Assembly: GCA_014360855.1 (NCBI GenBank)
Contig: JACIWP010000039.1
Span: forward strand, 1 to 15,804
Length of the DNA: 15,804 bases
DNA from: Anaerolineae bacterium
GTDB taxonomy: Bacteria > Chloroflexota > Anaerolineae > JACIWP01
Direction: 5' to 3'
Below are positions 1 through 7,686 of the stretch, in pieces. Numbering within the stretch: the stretch's first letter is position 1; every line of letters begins with the position of its first letter. The notes beneath the pieces were generated by a model. That model was not told the DNA's origin, did not search any database, and worked only from the letters and a program-made list of their open reading frames with translations. The translations under genes and the position numbers were made by a program.

Positions 1-2
1 GC

Positions 3-281
3 ATTTTCGGTGAGATTATGGAGGCCCAGGAATCGCGCGGACTGGTCATCCCGCGTAATCCCCTGCGGGCGGCGCGCGCCTATCTCCCGGTGTTGATCCC
101 CCTCATTATCACGGCTCTGCGGACGGTGGATCATCTCGCCATGGCGCTGGCGGCGCGGGGCTACGGCGTGGCCAGCCGGCGCACCAGCCGGCGCCAGCTC
201 CGCATGCGCCGTGCCGATGCCCTGGCATTGGCCGGCGGTGCGGTGGTTCTCTTGGCGGTACTGCTGGCGCGGGGGTTATAG
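3..281 (+). CDS. Energy-coupling factor transporter transmembrane subunit (EcfT/CbiQ type), 3' end only
   Basis: The reading frame is open from the left edge, so the start lies outside the window; about 92 codons remain. The fragment has a hydrophobic stretch (PVLIPLIITALRTVD), then the family signature AMALAARGYG followed by a basic segment with RRT, then a last hydrophobic helix ending ARGL. In EcfT/CbiQ proteins the Ala-Arg-Gly motif lies in the coupling helices that contact the ATPase subunits of vitamin or metal-ion ECF transporters. The substrate-binding S component and the ATPases are not in the window, so the substrate cannot be told. The gene converges on the UroD-like gene and overlaps it by 6 nt (shared TTATAG at 276-281). 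Family call fairly secure; substrate unknown. Confidence 0.82.
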   Translation: MFGEIMEAQESRGLVIPRNPLRAARAYLPVLIPLIITALRTVDHLAMALAARGYGVASRRTSRRQLRMRRADALALAGGAVVLLAVLLARGL

Positions 282-1478
282 CTCCGGCCGGCGTCCCAGC
301 CGCTCGCTGATGCGCGCCAGACGCTGAATATCGGCGGAACCGCCTATCTGCCCGCCGATCCCCAGGATGATGAATCCCTCTTCCCGCTCGATGCAGGTCA
401 GCATGTCTTCCATCCAGGTGTAGAGGTCCTCCTCCGGGAATCCCGCTTCCAGCAGTGCCGGCGGGATGCCGCCCCAGATGATAAGCTCCTCGTGCCAGGC
501 ATGCCAGGCCTCTGCGAAGGGGAGCGGGCTGGATGGGGCCGGCGCGAAGGACAGCACCACGTCCACGCCGGCCTGGGGAACAAGCGGGAGGAGGGGCTTC
601 AGATTGCCGTCCATGACACTGCCCAACCGCCGGCCGGCCAGATGCAGGCGGGCGGATATCTCCTGCAGGAAGGGCATGCAGTAGCGCTGGAAGGGGGCCG
701 GCTTGGTCAGGGCGCCGTCCAGATGGTCGTCGAAGGCCAGCAGGGGAGCGTCCGGCAGATCCAGGGCCAGCTCGACGATGTGCCGGCTGTGCTCGCGCAG
801 GGCATCGAGAAGGTAGAGGAAGGCCCGCTCCTCATCCCGGGCCGCCTGGGCGGCGCGCGCCGGCGGCATGTAATCCAACAGTAACTGCTGGAAGGGGATG
901 CGGCCGAGCAGGGGGAGGGTGAACCCATTTTCCCCGACGGCTTCCTCGCTCTGGCGGAACCTCTCGAAATCCGGCACTGCCTCGGCGTGATTCAGTATCC
1001 ATTTGACGACGGGAAGATCCTCATCGTACTCGAGGATGCGGCGGAGGACGGTGGGGTCGGCCGCGGCGCGTACCTGGGCTTCATCCATCTGGCAGATGAT
1101 CTCCGCCCTGCCGGCCGGCGTCTTATACGTGATGATGCTCTGCCCCAGCCGGTCGGGTGGCAACAGCGTGATGGGGAGGGGGAAGGGCAGGGCCGGCTCC
1201 GAGTCCCGGAAGATCGTCTGTTCGTTGTGCGTGATGTGCACTTCCACCCCATGGAGCCGAAGCCGGGTGACGGAAGCGGCCGCCAGCCGGCCGGCGGCCA
1301 GCAGGCGGTGGATCTCGTTCAGCTCCAGGTCGGCCAGCGGGCGGGGCAGGGTGTTGGTGCGCCGGCGGGCGGTGTACCATGTCTCCAGGTCCACCAGCCA
1401 AGGCAGGAGGTCAGTCGGTTGACGGTGCAGTACCTGCAGGACGCGCCGGCGTTCGGTCAGCGGCTTCGGAGTAGACAT
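276..1478 (-). CDS. Uroporphyrinogen decarboxylase (URO-D) family protein, possible methyltransferase relative
   Basis: 400 residues. The N-terminus RRRVLQVLHRQPTDLLPW matches the usual opening of URO-D/MtaA-like proteins (a basic helix then a 'P-D-R-x-P' type turn). The C-terminal half has the barrel-like stretch VMDGNLKPLLPLVPQAGVDV, equivalent to the 'DGN...l.pll.e.Gvd' of the family, and ends with a typical GG-SADIQRL helix. In this superfamily the members either decarboxylate uroporphyrinogen III (haem synthesis) or move methyl groups between corrinoid proteins and coenzymes. I do not see the His-x-Cys...Cys zinc site of MtaA-type methyltransferases, nor other haem genes nearby, so the reaction is left open. 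ATG start with GGGAG 7 nt upstream. Third gene of the operon DUF72-lipoprotein-UroD; 30 nt after the lipoprotein gene. Confidence 0.82.
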   Translation of the reverse strand: MSTPKPLTERRRVLQVLHRQPTDLLPWLVDLETWYTARRRTNTLPRPLADLELNEIHRLLAAGRLAAASVTRLRLHGVEVHITHNEQTIFRDSEPALPFPLPITLLPPDRLGQSIITYKTPAGRAEIICQMDEAQVRAAADPTVLRRILEYDEDLPVVKWILNHAEAVPDFERFRQSEEAVGENGFTLPLLGRIPFQQLLLDYMPPARAAQAARDEERAFLYLLDALREHSRHIVELALDLPDAPLLAFDDHLDGALTKPAPFQRYCMPFLQEISARLHLAGRRLGSVMDGNLKPLLPLVPQAGVDVVLSFAPAPSSPLPFAEAWHAWHEELIIWGGIPPALLEAGFPEEDLYTWMEDMLTCIEREEGFIILGIGGQIGGSADIQRLARISERLGRRPEL

Positions 1479-1508
1479 AACGGTGCTCCCGCATGTGAGG
1501 ATGGTGGT

Positions 1509-1907
1509 CTATTCCACGCCGACGATTTCCAGGTAGACGATGCGCTCGCGGCGGGTCTGGCCAGGACACCCGATTTCCCCCTCGAAGACACGCACATAGG
1601 CGTGGAATGTCCGCAGTGTCTCTCCTTTGATCGCTTTCCCTGACCCGACCCGGTCCACTGCGGTGATGAGGTTATTCTCGGCGTCCACAAATTGGGTGCG
1701 GGTATCCAGGCCGATGTAGCCCTTACAAAGGGGGAGGGTGGCCGTGATGAGGCCGTACCCGCGCAGGGTGATGAGCTGGTCTTGGTAGCGCTCCGCCGAT
1801 GCCAGTATCTGCTTCGCCGTCACGGGGGAGGCAGCCGGCGTCCCCGTACAGCCTGCCTGCGACCACAGCAGTAGCCCAATCAGCACCATCCACCATCTGC
1901 CTCGCAT
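1509..1907 (-). CDS. Small predicted lipoprotein, OB-fold-like, function unknown
   Basis: 132 residues. The N-terminus MRGRWWMVLIGLLLWSQAGC is a short basic-hydrophobic signal with a lipobox-like end (QAG-C at residue 20), so the mature protein is probably attached to the outer face of the membrane. The -3 residue is Gln, which is not ideal. The rest has a beta-rich pattern beginning AERYQDQLITLRGYGLI, reminiscent of OB-fold 'Y-x-x-x-x-V-T-V-R-G' proteins, and two Cys (in LPLCKGY and IGCPG) that could pair outside the cell. No catalytic motif is visible. ATG start with AAGGAG about 4 nt upstream. Middle gene of a minus-strand operon, 21 nt downstream of the DUF72 gene and 30 nt before the UroD-like gene. 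Real gene likely; OB-fold is inference. Confidence 0.7.
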   Translation of the reverse strand: MRGRWWMVLIGLLLWSQAGCTGTPAASPVTAKQILASAERYQDQLITLRGYGLITATLPLCKGYIGLDTRTQFVDAENNLITAVDRVGSGKAIKGETLRTFHAYVRVFEGEIGCPGQTRRERIVYLEIVGVE

Positions 1908-1928
1908 AGTGCTCCTTCGGCGAACCGG

Positions 1929-2843
1929 TCATTCGCGGCGCTGTTCCAGCATGAGCATGAGCTGTTTGGCATTGCGCACCGCATAGTCGCGGTAGTTGGT
2001 ATTCATGAGCACGTGCACTTCCTGGGTCTCTTCGGCCAGCCGGCGGATCTTCGGCACCCATTCCTGAAGCTCCTCCGGCTTGTAGAGGTATTTGGTGCGC
2101 TCATGCACGCTGACGCCGCTCTGCTCCCAGGTCTCGGCGCGCCGGCCGTGGAAGCGTAAATAGGACAGCCGCGGGTTGGTGGCGAATGCCAGCGGGGGCA
2201 CGCTGGAGCGCAGGCCGGCCGGCTCGTCCACGCAGACGTAGGTGAGGGAGTGCTCGGTCAGGAACTGGAGCACGCCGGCGCGATGGGAGGCGTCCAGCCA
2301 GGCGCGCTGGCGGAACTCTACCGCCACCTGGAAGGGCTGTAGCCGTTCTGCCAGCCAGAGGATGTGGTCGAAGCTCTCGGTCCTGGGGTAGAACCAGTGG
2401 GGGAACTGGACGAGGATGGCACCCACCTTGCCGGCGCTTTGCAGGGGCCGCAGGGCCGCGAGGAAGCGGCGCAGGGTTTCCTCGGCGATTTCCGCCGGCA
2501 CCTGGTCGAAGTAGATCATTTCTTTTTCGAGAAGCCCAGCAGGAAGCTCCTGGCGGAGGTCCTTGGGCAGGCTGGCCGGCGGGGTGGGGTGAAAGGTGAA
2601 GAGGCTGAAGATTTTGGTGTCGAAGACGAAGTCGGCCGGCGTGCGCTGATGCCAGAGCAGGGCCGAGCGCTCCGACGGCAGGCCGTAATAGGTGCTGTTC
2701 ACCTCCACCAGGTCGGGGAAGTGCTGGACATAGTAGCTCAGCCGGCCGGCGGCATCCCGCACATGCGGTGGGTAAAATTCCCCGCTCTCGATCAGGCTCT
2801 TATCGGTCCAGGAACTTAAGCCCACGCGGATGCGTCCGGGCAT
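1929..2843 (-). CDS. DUF72 (YecE-like) family protein
   Basis: 304 residues from the chosen ATG. Family hallmarks: the opening IRVGLSSWTDK, FPDLVEVNSTYYGLPS (the 'fnsvEiNsTFY' element), TPADFVFDTKIFSLFTFHP, LVQFPHWF, FQVAVEFRQRAW (the 'vEfRh.sW' element), YVCVDEP and a C-terminal HVLMNTNYRDYAVRNAKQL. DUF72 proteins are TIM-barrel-like and widely conserved, but their reaction is not established. The frame is open to 2903, giving an ATG 20 codons earlier, but I prefer 2843: it has AAAGGGG 7-8 nt upstream, the family homology starts right after it, and a consensus -10/-35 pair occupies 2875-2903, inside the longer version. First gene of its operon. Confidence 0.93.
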   Translation of the reverse strand: MPGRIRVGLSSWTDKSLIESGEFYPPHVRDAAGRLSYYVQHFPDLVEVNSTYYGLPSERSALLWHQRTPADFVFDTKIFSLFTFHPTPPASLPKDLRQELPAGLLEKEMIYFDQVPAEIAEETLRRFLAALRPLQSAGKVGAILVQFPHWFYPRTESFDHILWLAERLQPFQVAVEFRQRAWLDASHRAGVLQFLTEHSLTYVCVDEPAGLRSSVPPLAFATNPRLSYLRFHGRRAETWEQSGVSVHERTKYLYKPEELQEWVPKIRRLAEETQEVHVLMNTNYRDYAVRNAKQLMLMLEQRRE

Positions 2844-2874
2844 AATGCCACCCCTTTCCCTGCATGCACCGGAG

Positions 2875-2903
2875 AGTCTACTGCAAAGGACGGGGCTTGT
2901 CAA
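2875..2903 (-). promoter_or_regulatory. Sigma70-type promoter of the DUF72-lipoprotein-UroD operon
   Basis: On the minus strand TTGACA (2903-2898, perfect -35) is followed after exactly 17 bp by TAGACT (2880-2875, four of six matches to TATAAT). Predicted transcription start near 2868, giving a leader of about 25 nt that contains the ribosome binding site of the DUF72 gene. This is the best -35 box in the window. Confidence 0.75.
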
Positions 2904-2990
2904 AAGGCGGCGGGATTCGGGCTCCTGGCAGCAGTCTCTCCCTGGGGTGAATGCCGCCTGAAACGCGGCGGGGCGCGCCGATAGGAATTC

Positions 2991-2999
2991 TGCTATAAT
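2991..2999 (+). promoter_or_regulatory. Extended -10 promoter of the 104-residue membrane protein gene
   Basis: TGCTATAAT is a perfect extended -10 (TGn plus TATAAT). No recognisable -35 lies 16-18 bp upstream (GC-only sequence there), as is common for extended -10 promoters. Predicted start near 3006, giving a leader of about 50 nt ending in a strong AAGGAGG ribosome binding site at about 3041-3047. Divergent from the DUF72 promoter. Confidence 0.65.
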
Positions 3000-3056
3000 A
3001 ATGGAGAGGCGGTCCGGTCTTGTCCCATCGGGCTTTAATTTAAGGAGGTTCAGGGC

Positions 3057-3371
3057 ATGAACGGGGAGCGTGTGCGCACGGTAAAGGACTTGCTGTCCAG
3101 GGTGCAGGAGGACCAGGAGTTCCGGGAGCGCCTGATGCAGAACCCTGAGGCAGTGCTTCGGGGGCTGGAGGATGTCCCGCCGCAGATGCTGGGATGGATC
3201 TACGTCGGGGTTATCGCCACGCTGGGCGTGGTGGTGCTGGCGGCCATCATCGGGGGGATTGCGCTGACGGCCGCCGGCAAACCGGTGCCTGACAGCCTCA
3301 TTGCGCTGGGTTCCACGGCGCTGGGCGGGCTGGTGGGGCTGTTAGCGCGTTCGCCGGAGGAGCCGCGGTAA
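3057..3371 (+). CDS. Small two-helix membrane protein with a RiPP-leader-like N-terminal helix
   Basis: 104 residues. Residues 8-36 (from VKDLLSRVQEDQEF through RERLMQNPEAVLRGL) carry the pattern 'L...DxEFRerL..nPEavL' seen in Nif11- and nitrile-hydratase-type RiPP leaders and in some unrelated small proteins. Residues 46-71 and 79-97 are hydrophobic helices, the second Gly/Ala-rich (LIALGSTALGGLVGLL), with a short charged tail SPEEPR. No Gly-Gly cleavage site followed by a Cys/Ser/Thr-rich core is present and no modification enzyme is nearby, so a RiPP precursor is unlikely; a small membrane-anchored protein of unknown role fits better. Strong AAGGAGG ribosome binding site. Its last 30 nt overlap the end of the convergent MFS gene. 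Confidence 0.78.
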   Translation: MNGERVRTVKDLLSRVQEDQEFRERLMQNPEAVLRGLEDVPPQMLGWIYVGVIATLGVVVLAAIIGGIALTAAGKPVPDSLIALGSTALGGLVGLLARSPEEPR

Positions 3372-4586
3372 GGGAGGGTCCACCTGGCGGACCGCGGCGC
3401 CGGCCCATGCCGAGAGCGCTCCCAACAGGCCGGCGGCCAGCCAGAACGAGGCTCGCAGTCCCCACGCGCTGGCAACCGAAGCGCCCAACATGGGGCCAAT
3501 GGCGTTGCCAAAGGCGTTGATGGAACTGCTGAAGCCGAAGATCATGCCGCGCTGGTCCGGGGACGACAGGCGCGCCAGGATGGCATTGGCGCTGGGAAGC
3601 AGTCCGCCGATGAAGATGCCGGCGGCCAGGCTGGAGAGGATCAGCACAGCGTAGTTGGGGGCCAGGGCATAGCCGGCCAGGGCGACCGCGGCGCCGGCCA
3701 GGCTGATGATCATCAGCGGCCGGGAACCCAGGCGGTCTGCCAGCCGGCCGATGAAGCCGGCGGCCAGGGCGCTGGTCAGCGCGCGCAGTCCGTAGATGGT
3801 GCCGGTGCTGGTGTTCACCAGCGCGGCAGAACCCAGCAGGCTTTCGATGAACAGGGGCAGGGTGGGCACCGTGACCGCGTTGGCGATATACACCCCACCG
3901 ATGATGAGCATAACCACCATAATCTGCGGCTGGTGAATGATGGCGGACGCCTGGTCGATGAGTGTGCCCTGGGAAGAAGAGGTCCGGCCCGGCCGCGTGG
4001 ACTCTTTGATGCCGAGCACGGTCAAGACGCCGGCCAGGAACAGGAAGGCGCCCGTCAGCACAAAAGTGCCGCGATATCCCAGATGGTCGGCGGCCAGCCC
4101 GCCGATGAGAGGGCCGAGGGTATTGCCGGCGTAGACCGCCATTTGCATCATGCCCAGGGCGAAGCCGGCCTCCGATTCCGGCACGAACGAGGTGACCAAC
4201 GCCATAAAGGCGGGGATGGTGCCGGTCAGCAGGCCCTGGAGCAGGCGCAGGATGAAGAGCTGGTGGACGTTGGCTACCAGCGCCATGGTACTCATGACGA
4301 TGGAGCCGCCGAAGGTGGCACGGACTACCATGAGCTTGCGTCCGCGGCGGTCGGCGATCCAGCCCCAGAAGGGCGCGATGAGGGCCATGGCGATGGCGCT
4401 GGAGGAGGTGAGCATGCCGGCCCACAGGGTGACTTGTTCTGGGTCGGTGACACCCAGCTCACGGATGTAGAAGGGCAGGAAAGGGAAGACGGCGCTGAAG
4501 CCGGCGATGGCGAAGAACTGGGCGATCCATGCCGCGATGAGGTAGAACTGCCAGGTTGTCAGACGTCGGCGAAGCGCAAGTCTCAT
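3342..4586 (-). CDS. MFS drug-type exporter, MdtG-like
   Basis: 414 residues, the usual size of a 12-helix major facilitator. Motif A follows the second helix as GWIADRRGRK (residues 75-84), and the degenerate second-half copy is FIGRLADRLGSRP. The region SSSAIAMALIAPFWGWIADR and IKESTRP at the end of the first half resemble MdtG/YceE-type proton-driven drug exporters. Substrate is not predictable. The frame is open to 4805, but 4586 is the likely start: it has AAGGAG 9 nt upstream, a TATAAT box at 4614-4619 on the same strand, and protein homology from there only; the upstream extension is an Arg/Tyr-rich reading of the hairpin block. Divergent from the sensor kinase gene, which suggests shared control. 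Confidence 0.93.
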   Translation of the reverse strand: MRLALRRRLTTWQFYLIAAWIAQFFAIAGFSAVFPFLPFYIRELGVTDPEQVTLWAGMLTSSSAIAMALIAPFWGWIADRRGRKLMVVRATFGGSIVMSTMALVANVHQLFILRLLQGLLTGTIPAFMALVTSFVPESEAGFALGMMQMAVYAGNTLGPLIGGLAADHLGYRGTFVLTGAFLFLAGVLTVLGIKESTRPGRTSSSQGTLIDQASAIIHQPQIMVVMLIIGGVYIANAVTVPTLPLFIESLLGSAALVNTSTGTIYGLRALTSALAAGFIGRLADRLGSRPLMIISLAGAAVALAGYALAPNYAVLILSSLAAGIFIGGLLPSANAILARLSSPDQRGMIFGFSSSINAFGNAIGPMLGASVASAWGLRASFWLAAGLLGALSAWAGAAVRQVDPPLPRLLRRTR

Positions 4587-4613
4587 TGGCAATCGCTCCT
4601 TGGCATGCCGGCC

Positions 4614-4619
4614 ATTATA
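4614..4619 (-). promoter_or_regulatory. -10 box of the MFS exporter promoter
   Basis: Perfect TATAAT on the minus strand; predicted start near 4607, about 20 nt before the ATG and just upstream of its AAGGAG site. The -35 position (about 4637-4643, TTTCGC/TTTTCG) is poor, so activation by a regulator is plausible. It lies on one side of the hairpin block at 4651-4761. Confidence 0.55.
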
Positions 4620-4650
4620 CCGTGAACACGTGAGAGGCGAAAATTCGAGA

Positions 4651-4761
4651 CGTATCCAACGCCCCCGATATACGAGGGGCGTAAACCGCGCGCGTATCCC
4701 GCGTACGCGCGGCTTGCGCGCTGGATACGGGAAATCTACGCACGAAATCGCGCCGTGCGTA
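4651..4761. repeat. Block of four inverted repeats between divergent promoters
   Basis: Four perfect dyads in 111 bp: CGTATCCA at 4651-4658 pairs with TGGATACG at 4722-4729; inside it ACGCCCC (4659-4665) pairs with GGGGCGT (4676-4682) and CGCGCGTA (4689-4696) pairs with TACGCGCG (4704-4711); after it TACGCACG (4737-4744) pairs with CGTGCGTA (4754-4761). The first three together could fold as a three-way junction. All stems carry CGTA or TACG. No T-run follows, so these are not terminators. The block sits between the -10 boxes of the exporter (4614-4619) and the kinase (4786-4791), so an operator cluster is the simplest reading. Confidence 0.7.
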
Positions 4762-4785
4762 TAGCCGCGTCGGCCACATCTAGTG

Positions 4786-4791
4786 TATAAT
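4786..4791 (+). promoter_or_regulatory. -10 box of the sensor kinase promoter
   Basis: Perfect TATAAT directly preceded by TG. No clear -35 at the expected place (4763-4768 reads AGCCGC). Predicted start near 4798, leaving a leader of about 40 nt before the kinase gene. Confidence 0.55.
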
Positions 4792-4838
4792 GATAGTACC
4801 AGCACTACTCCTTGTCATGGAGGCGTTGTGCAAATGTG

Positions 4839-7664
4839 ATGAACCGGAGTGAAAGCAGACGGCTGTGGCACCGGCTGCGCGTGTTCCCGACACCGGGCGC
4901 GCTGGTCAAGTCCCGCTTGCGCAGTACCACCATGAACTGGCGGGTGGTGATGGCGCTGATGGGGATCGCGTTGATGGCGCTGATGGCTCTGGCGAGCGGG
5001 CCGGCCTGGCTGCCGATGCTGATCGCGCTGTTTCTCGCCCCCTATCTGATCATCCCCCTCTTCCCGTTCTCCCCTTTTGAGCACCGCTTTTATGCCCCGC
5101 AAACGCAGGGGATATACGCCGCGGCAGTGCTGGGTGTGGTCACCCTTTCATTCCTGGTCACCCGGGACCTGTCCGCTACCCCTCTGCTGTGGGTACTGTT
5201 TTTCGTGCCGATAGCGATTGCCGCCCAGGTCAATTTGCTGGTACTGGCCGGCAATTGGCTGGGTGTCGGTCTGGCGTTATGGCTCATCGAGCGGGATACC
5301 CTGATAGGAATGGCGCCGGCGTGGCTGGTGCACTGGCTGTGGCTGGGGTTTATCGGCGGGGTGCTGTATCACCTGATTTCCCGCGAGCGCATCTCCAGCG
5401 CCATCCTGGAAAGACTGCGCACCGATGTGGAAGAGCATATCCGGTGTCTCGCCGGCTCCGGCGTGCGGGACCGGGAATGGCCGGTCAATGTAGGCCGGCT
5501 GTTCTGCGATTTGCTCCAGGCGGATTTCGCCGTGCTGTGGTGGAGGGGAGAGGGTGAAGAGGTCTGGACCGGGATACGCGTGTCCCAGAACGGGGTGGCG
5601 GAGGCGGTGCGGTGTGAATCGGGGCAGTCCCCGCCGCCCATTGCCTGGCAGAATCATACGCCGGCGTGCTATATCGCGGAACGCCGGCGTGTCAGCCTGC
5701 AGGAAGCGCAGGCGGTGATCTTTGCTGAGCAACCCAGCCTGGGCTGGTCAGCGCTGAAAATGGAGCTGTGCGTTCCGTTTGCCGCCGGCCAGGAGCCGGC
5801 CGCTATCAGCCTGGAGTACCGCCGCCTGCCGGTGATTTACCCCGAGGAACTGGACCAGATGGCGCGCCAGAGCCAGGCCTTTGCGGAACTGCTGGCCGGC
5901 GCCCAGGCGCGGCAGGAGGAGCGCGCGGCGCAAGCGCGCATTTTTGGCTTGGCCCGGTATCTTCAGGAGTTTTCCGCCGGCCAGGAAGAGGTCCTTGACG
6001 CTATCCTAGATATCTTCACGGTCAAGCTGGGGTACGAGTTTGCCCAGGTCTGGGTATATGACCGACAGAGCGATACCCTGGTGCTCCGAAAATGTGTCCC
6101 ATCCCCCAAGTGGCTGGAGGACATCCGCTTCTCCAGCGATGCAGACAATGCGTATCTCGAGGCACTGCACTCCCAGCAACGCCGCATATATGAGGGCTGG
6201 CATTCCAGCTTCGATTCTCGCGCATGGGGCGCGGTGCAGCACAGGAGATCTCATCCCCACAAACGCGATTATACCGTTATCCAGGCTTTTGTGCCGCTTT
6301 GGGTGAAGGTGCACGGTGGGGCGGAACGGGAGCCCGTCGGGCTGGTGATCTTCGGGAGCAGTTCGCCTGGCTCAGGGAGAGTGCCCACTACGGAAGAGCT
6401 GGACAGCCTGGTGCCGATTTATCAGGCTTGTGCCGCGGTACTGCGCACCCTGCAGATGCAGGAGCAGTGGCAGGCCGAGGTCCAGCGGGTGGAGCTGTTG
6501 AACGAGATGACGGCGGCACTGCTGGCCGCCGGCATGGAACCCGACCCGGACATGCTCTCCGAGAACATCGCCGAGTATGCCCAGCGCCTGTTTGGGGCGG
6601 ACCTGGTGTTGATTTATGGCTACAACCCGGGGACCCGCCAGTTTCATTTCCTCAACCTGGCCGGCAGATTCCACAATAAGAACAAACCGCTCCGCAACAT
6701 GCCATCGGATGCCCCTCTCCTCCAGCGCATTTTGGAGGAGAAGCAGGGCTGGTTCGTGCCAAATGTCCACGATGAGCCCCTGCTGATGCGTGCCAGAGGC
6801 GGGATAGAGGAGCATGTGGTAAGCTTCTCGATGCGGCAGGGGATCCGCTCCTTCGCCGGCCTCCCCATGTACGTGGGCAATCACCCGTACGGCGTCATCT
6901 GCCTCAACTTTCGTCAGCGTCGGACGCTGGGCCCCAACGAACAGCGCGCCATGAGATTGTTCGCCAACCTGGCCGCGCTGGGCTTCAGCCTGCATGAGAA
7001 CATGGAGGAACGCGCGCACGCCGCCCTTTCGAGCTTCCGGGAACAGCAGTCCATCCTGCTTCATGATCAGTTCAGCCACACTCTGGACGAACTGGCGAAG
7101 CGCCTTGAGCTGATGGCCGACGAGGTGGCGCAGGCCGGCCTGCTCGAGCTGGAAGAGCGCTTCGATCGCGTCATCCGGCTGGCCCAGGAACTGCAGACGC
7201 GCATGGCGCGCATGATGCGTGACCTGGTCAGCGACCGCTCCGCACGGACGAATCTGGTGAGCGAACTGCAGCGCCTGCGGCGCTTCTTCCGCGATCTGTA
7301 TGATTTTGAGGTGGAGCTGGACGTGGATCCGGCCCTGCCGGCGCTCCGCAACCTCACCCAACGCATCCTGGTCGGCATTGCCAGCGAGGGGCTGAGCAAC
7401 GCCTGCCGGCATTCGGGCGCCGAGCGGGCTGTACTGCGCTGTTATCGGGACGACGAGATGATCCGCCTGGAGATCGAGGATGCCGGCAAAGGCCTGCCCG
7501 GGGATATCTGGTCGCAGGAAGGACATTGGGGGCTGAAAAACATCTGGCGGCAGGCGGCCTGTCTGGGAGGTGAGACGGATTTTCAGACCGGAGCAGATGG
7601 CCAGGGCACCCGTATCGTGGTGCGCATCCCCGCGCAGATCCGGGATGAACACCTGGCTTCGTAA
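4839..7664 (+). CDS. Membrane-anchored sensor histidine kinase with three GAF-like domains (NarL/DegS type)
   Basis: 941 residues. Residues about 33-180 hold five or six hydrophobic helices with very short loops. Then come a degenerate GAF-like region (about 200-360), a second GAF (about 375-545) and a third GAF (about 560-730). The phosphoacceptor helix has LLHDQFSHTL, His742 followed by Asp as in HisKA_3 kinases. The ATPase domain shows EGLSNACRHSGA (N box, Asn854), EDAGKGLP (G1, Asp881) and a GLKNI...GQGTRIVVRIP end. The kinase should phosphorylate the response regulator 22 nt downstream. Start: a TTG at 4812 is in frame but overlaps the putative ribosome site GGAGG (4819-4823); ATG 4839 or GTG 4836 fits better, though spacing is long (12-15 nt). 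The ligand of the GAF domains is unknown. Confidence 0.92.
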   Translation: MNRSESRRLWHRLRVFPTPGALVKSRLRSTTMNWRVVMALMGIALMALMALASGPAWLPMLIALFLAPYLIIPLFPFSPFEHRFYAPQTQGIYAAAVLGVVTLSFLVTRDLSATPLLWVLFFVPIAIAAQVNLLVLAGNWLGVGLALWLIERDTLIGMAPAWLVHWLWLGFIGGVLYHLISRERISSAILERLRTDVEEHIRCLAGSGVRDREWPVNVGRLFCDLLQADFAVLWWRGEGEEVWTGIRVSQNGVAEAVRCESGQSPPPIAWQNHTPACYIAERRRVSLQEAQAVIFAEQPSLGWSALKMELCVPFAAGQEPAAISLEYRRLPVIYPEELDQMARQSQAFAELLAGAQARQEERAAQARIFGLARYLQEFSAGQEEVLDAILDIFTVKLGYEFAQVWVYDRQSDTLVLRKCVPSPKWLEDIRFSSDADNAYLEALHSQQRRIYEGWHSSFDSRAWGAVQHRRSHPHKRDYTVIQAFVPLWVKVHGGAEREPVGLVIFGSSSPGSGRVPTTEELDSLVPIYQACAAVLRTLQMQEQWQAEVQRVELLNEMTAALLAAGMEPDPDMLSENIAEYAQRLFGADLVLIYGYNPGTRQFHFLNLAGRFHNKNKPLRNMPSDAPLLQRILEEKQGWFVPNVHDEPLLMRARGGIEEHVVSFSMRQGIRSFAGLPMYVGNHPYGVICLNFRQRRTLGPNEQRAMRLFANLAALGFSLHENMEERAHAALSSFREQQSILLHDQFSHTLDELAKRLELMADEVAQAGLLELEERFDRVIRLAQELQTRMARMMRDLVSDRSARTNLVSELQRLRRFFRDLYDFEVELDVDPALPALRNLTQRILVGIASEGLSNACRHSGAERAVLRCYRDDEMIRLEIEDAGKGLPGDIWSQEGHWGLKNIWRQAACLGGETDFQTGADGQGTRIVVRIPAQIRDEHLAS

Positions 7665-7686
7665 GTCAGACCAGGAGGAGAGAGCG

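Noticed and set aside
3057..3371. RiPP precursor
   Set aside because: There is no Gly-Gly cleavage site, no Cys/Ser/Thr-rich core and no modification or transport genes next to it; the C-terminal half is two membrane helices.
4587..4805. 73-codon N-terminal extension of the MFS exporter
   Set aside because: It reads through the hairpin block and the exporter's own -10 box, has no homology, and the internal ATG at 4586 has AAGGAG upstream.
4812..4838. TTG start of the GAF kinase
   Set aside because: It would place the start codon upstream of the only Shine-Dalgarno-like sequence (GGAGG at 4819-4823); ATG 4839 or GTG 4836 follows it.
6372..7652. 426-codon minus-strand open frame opposite the GAF kinase
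   Set aside because: The plus strand encodes the third GAF domain, His742 and the ATPase motifs; the minus frame is a shadow.
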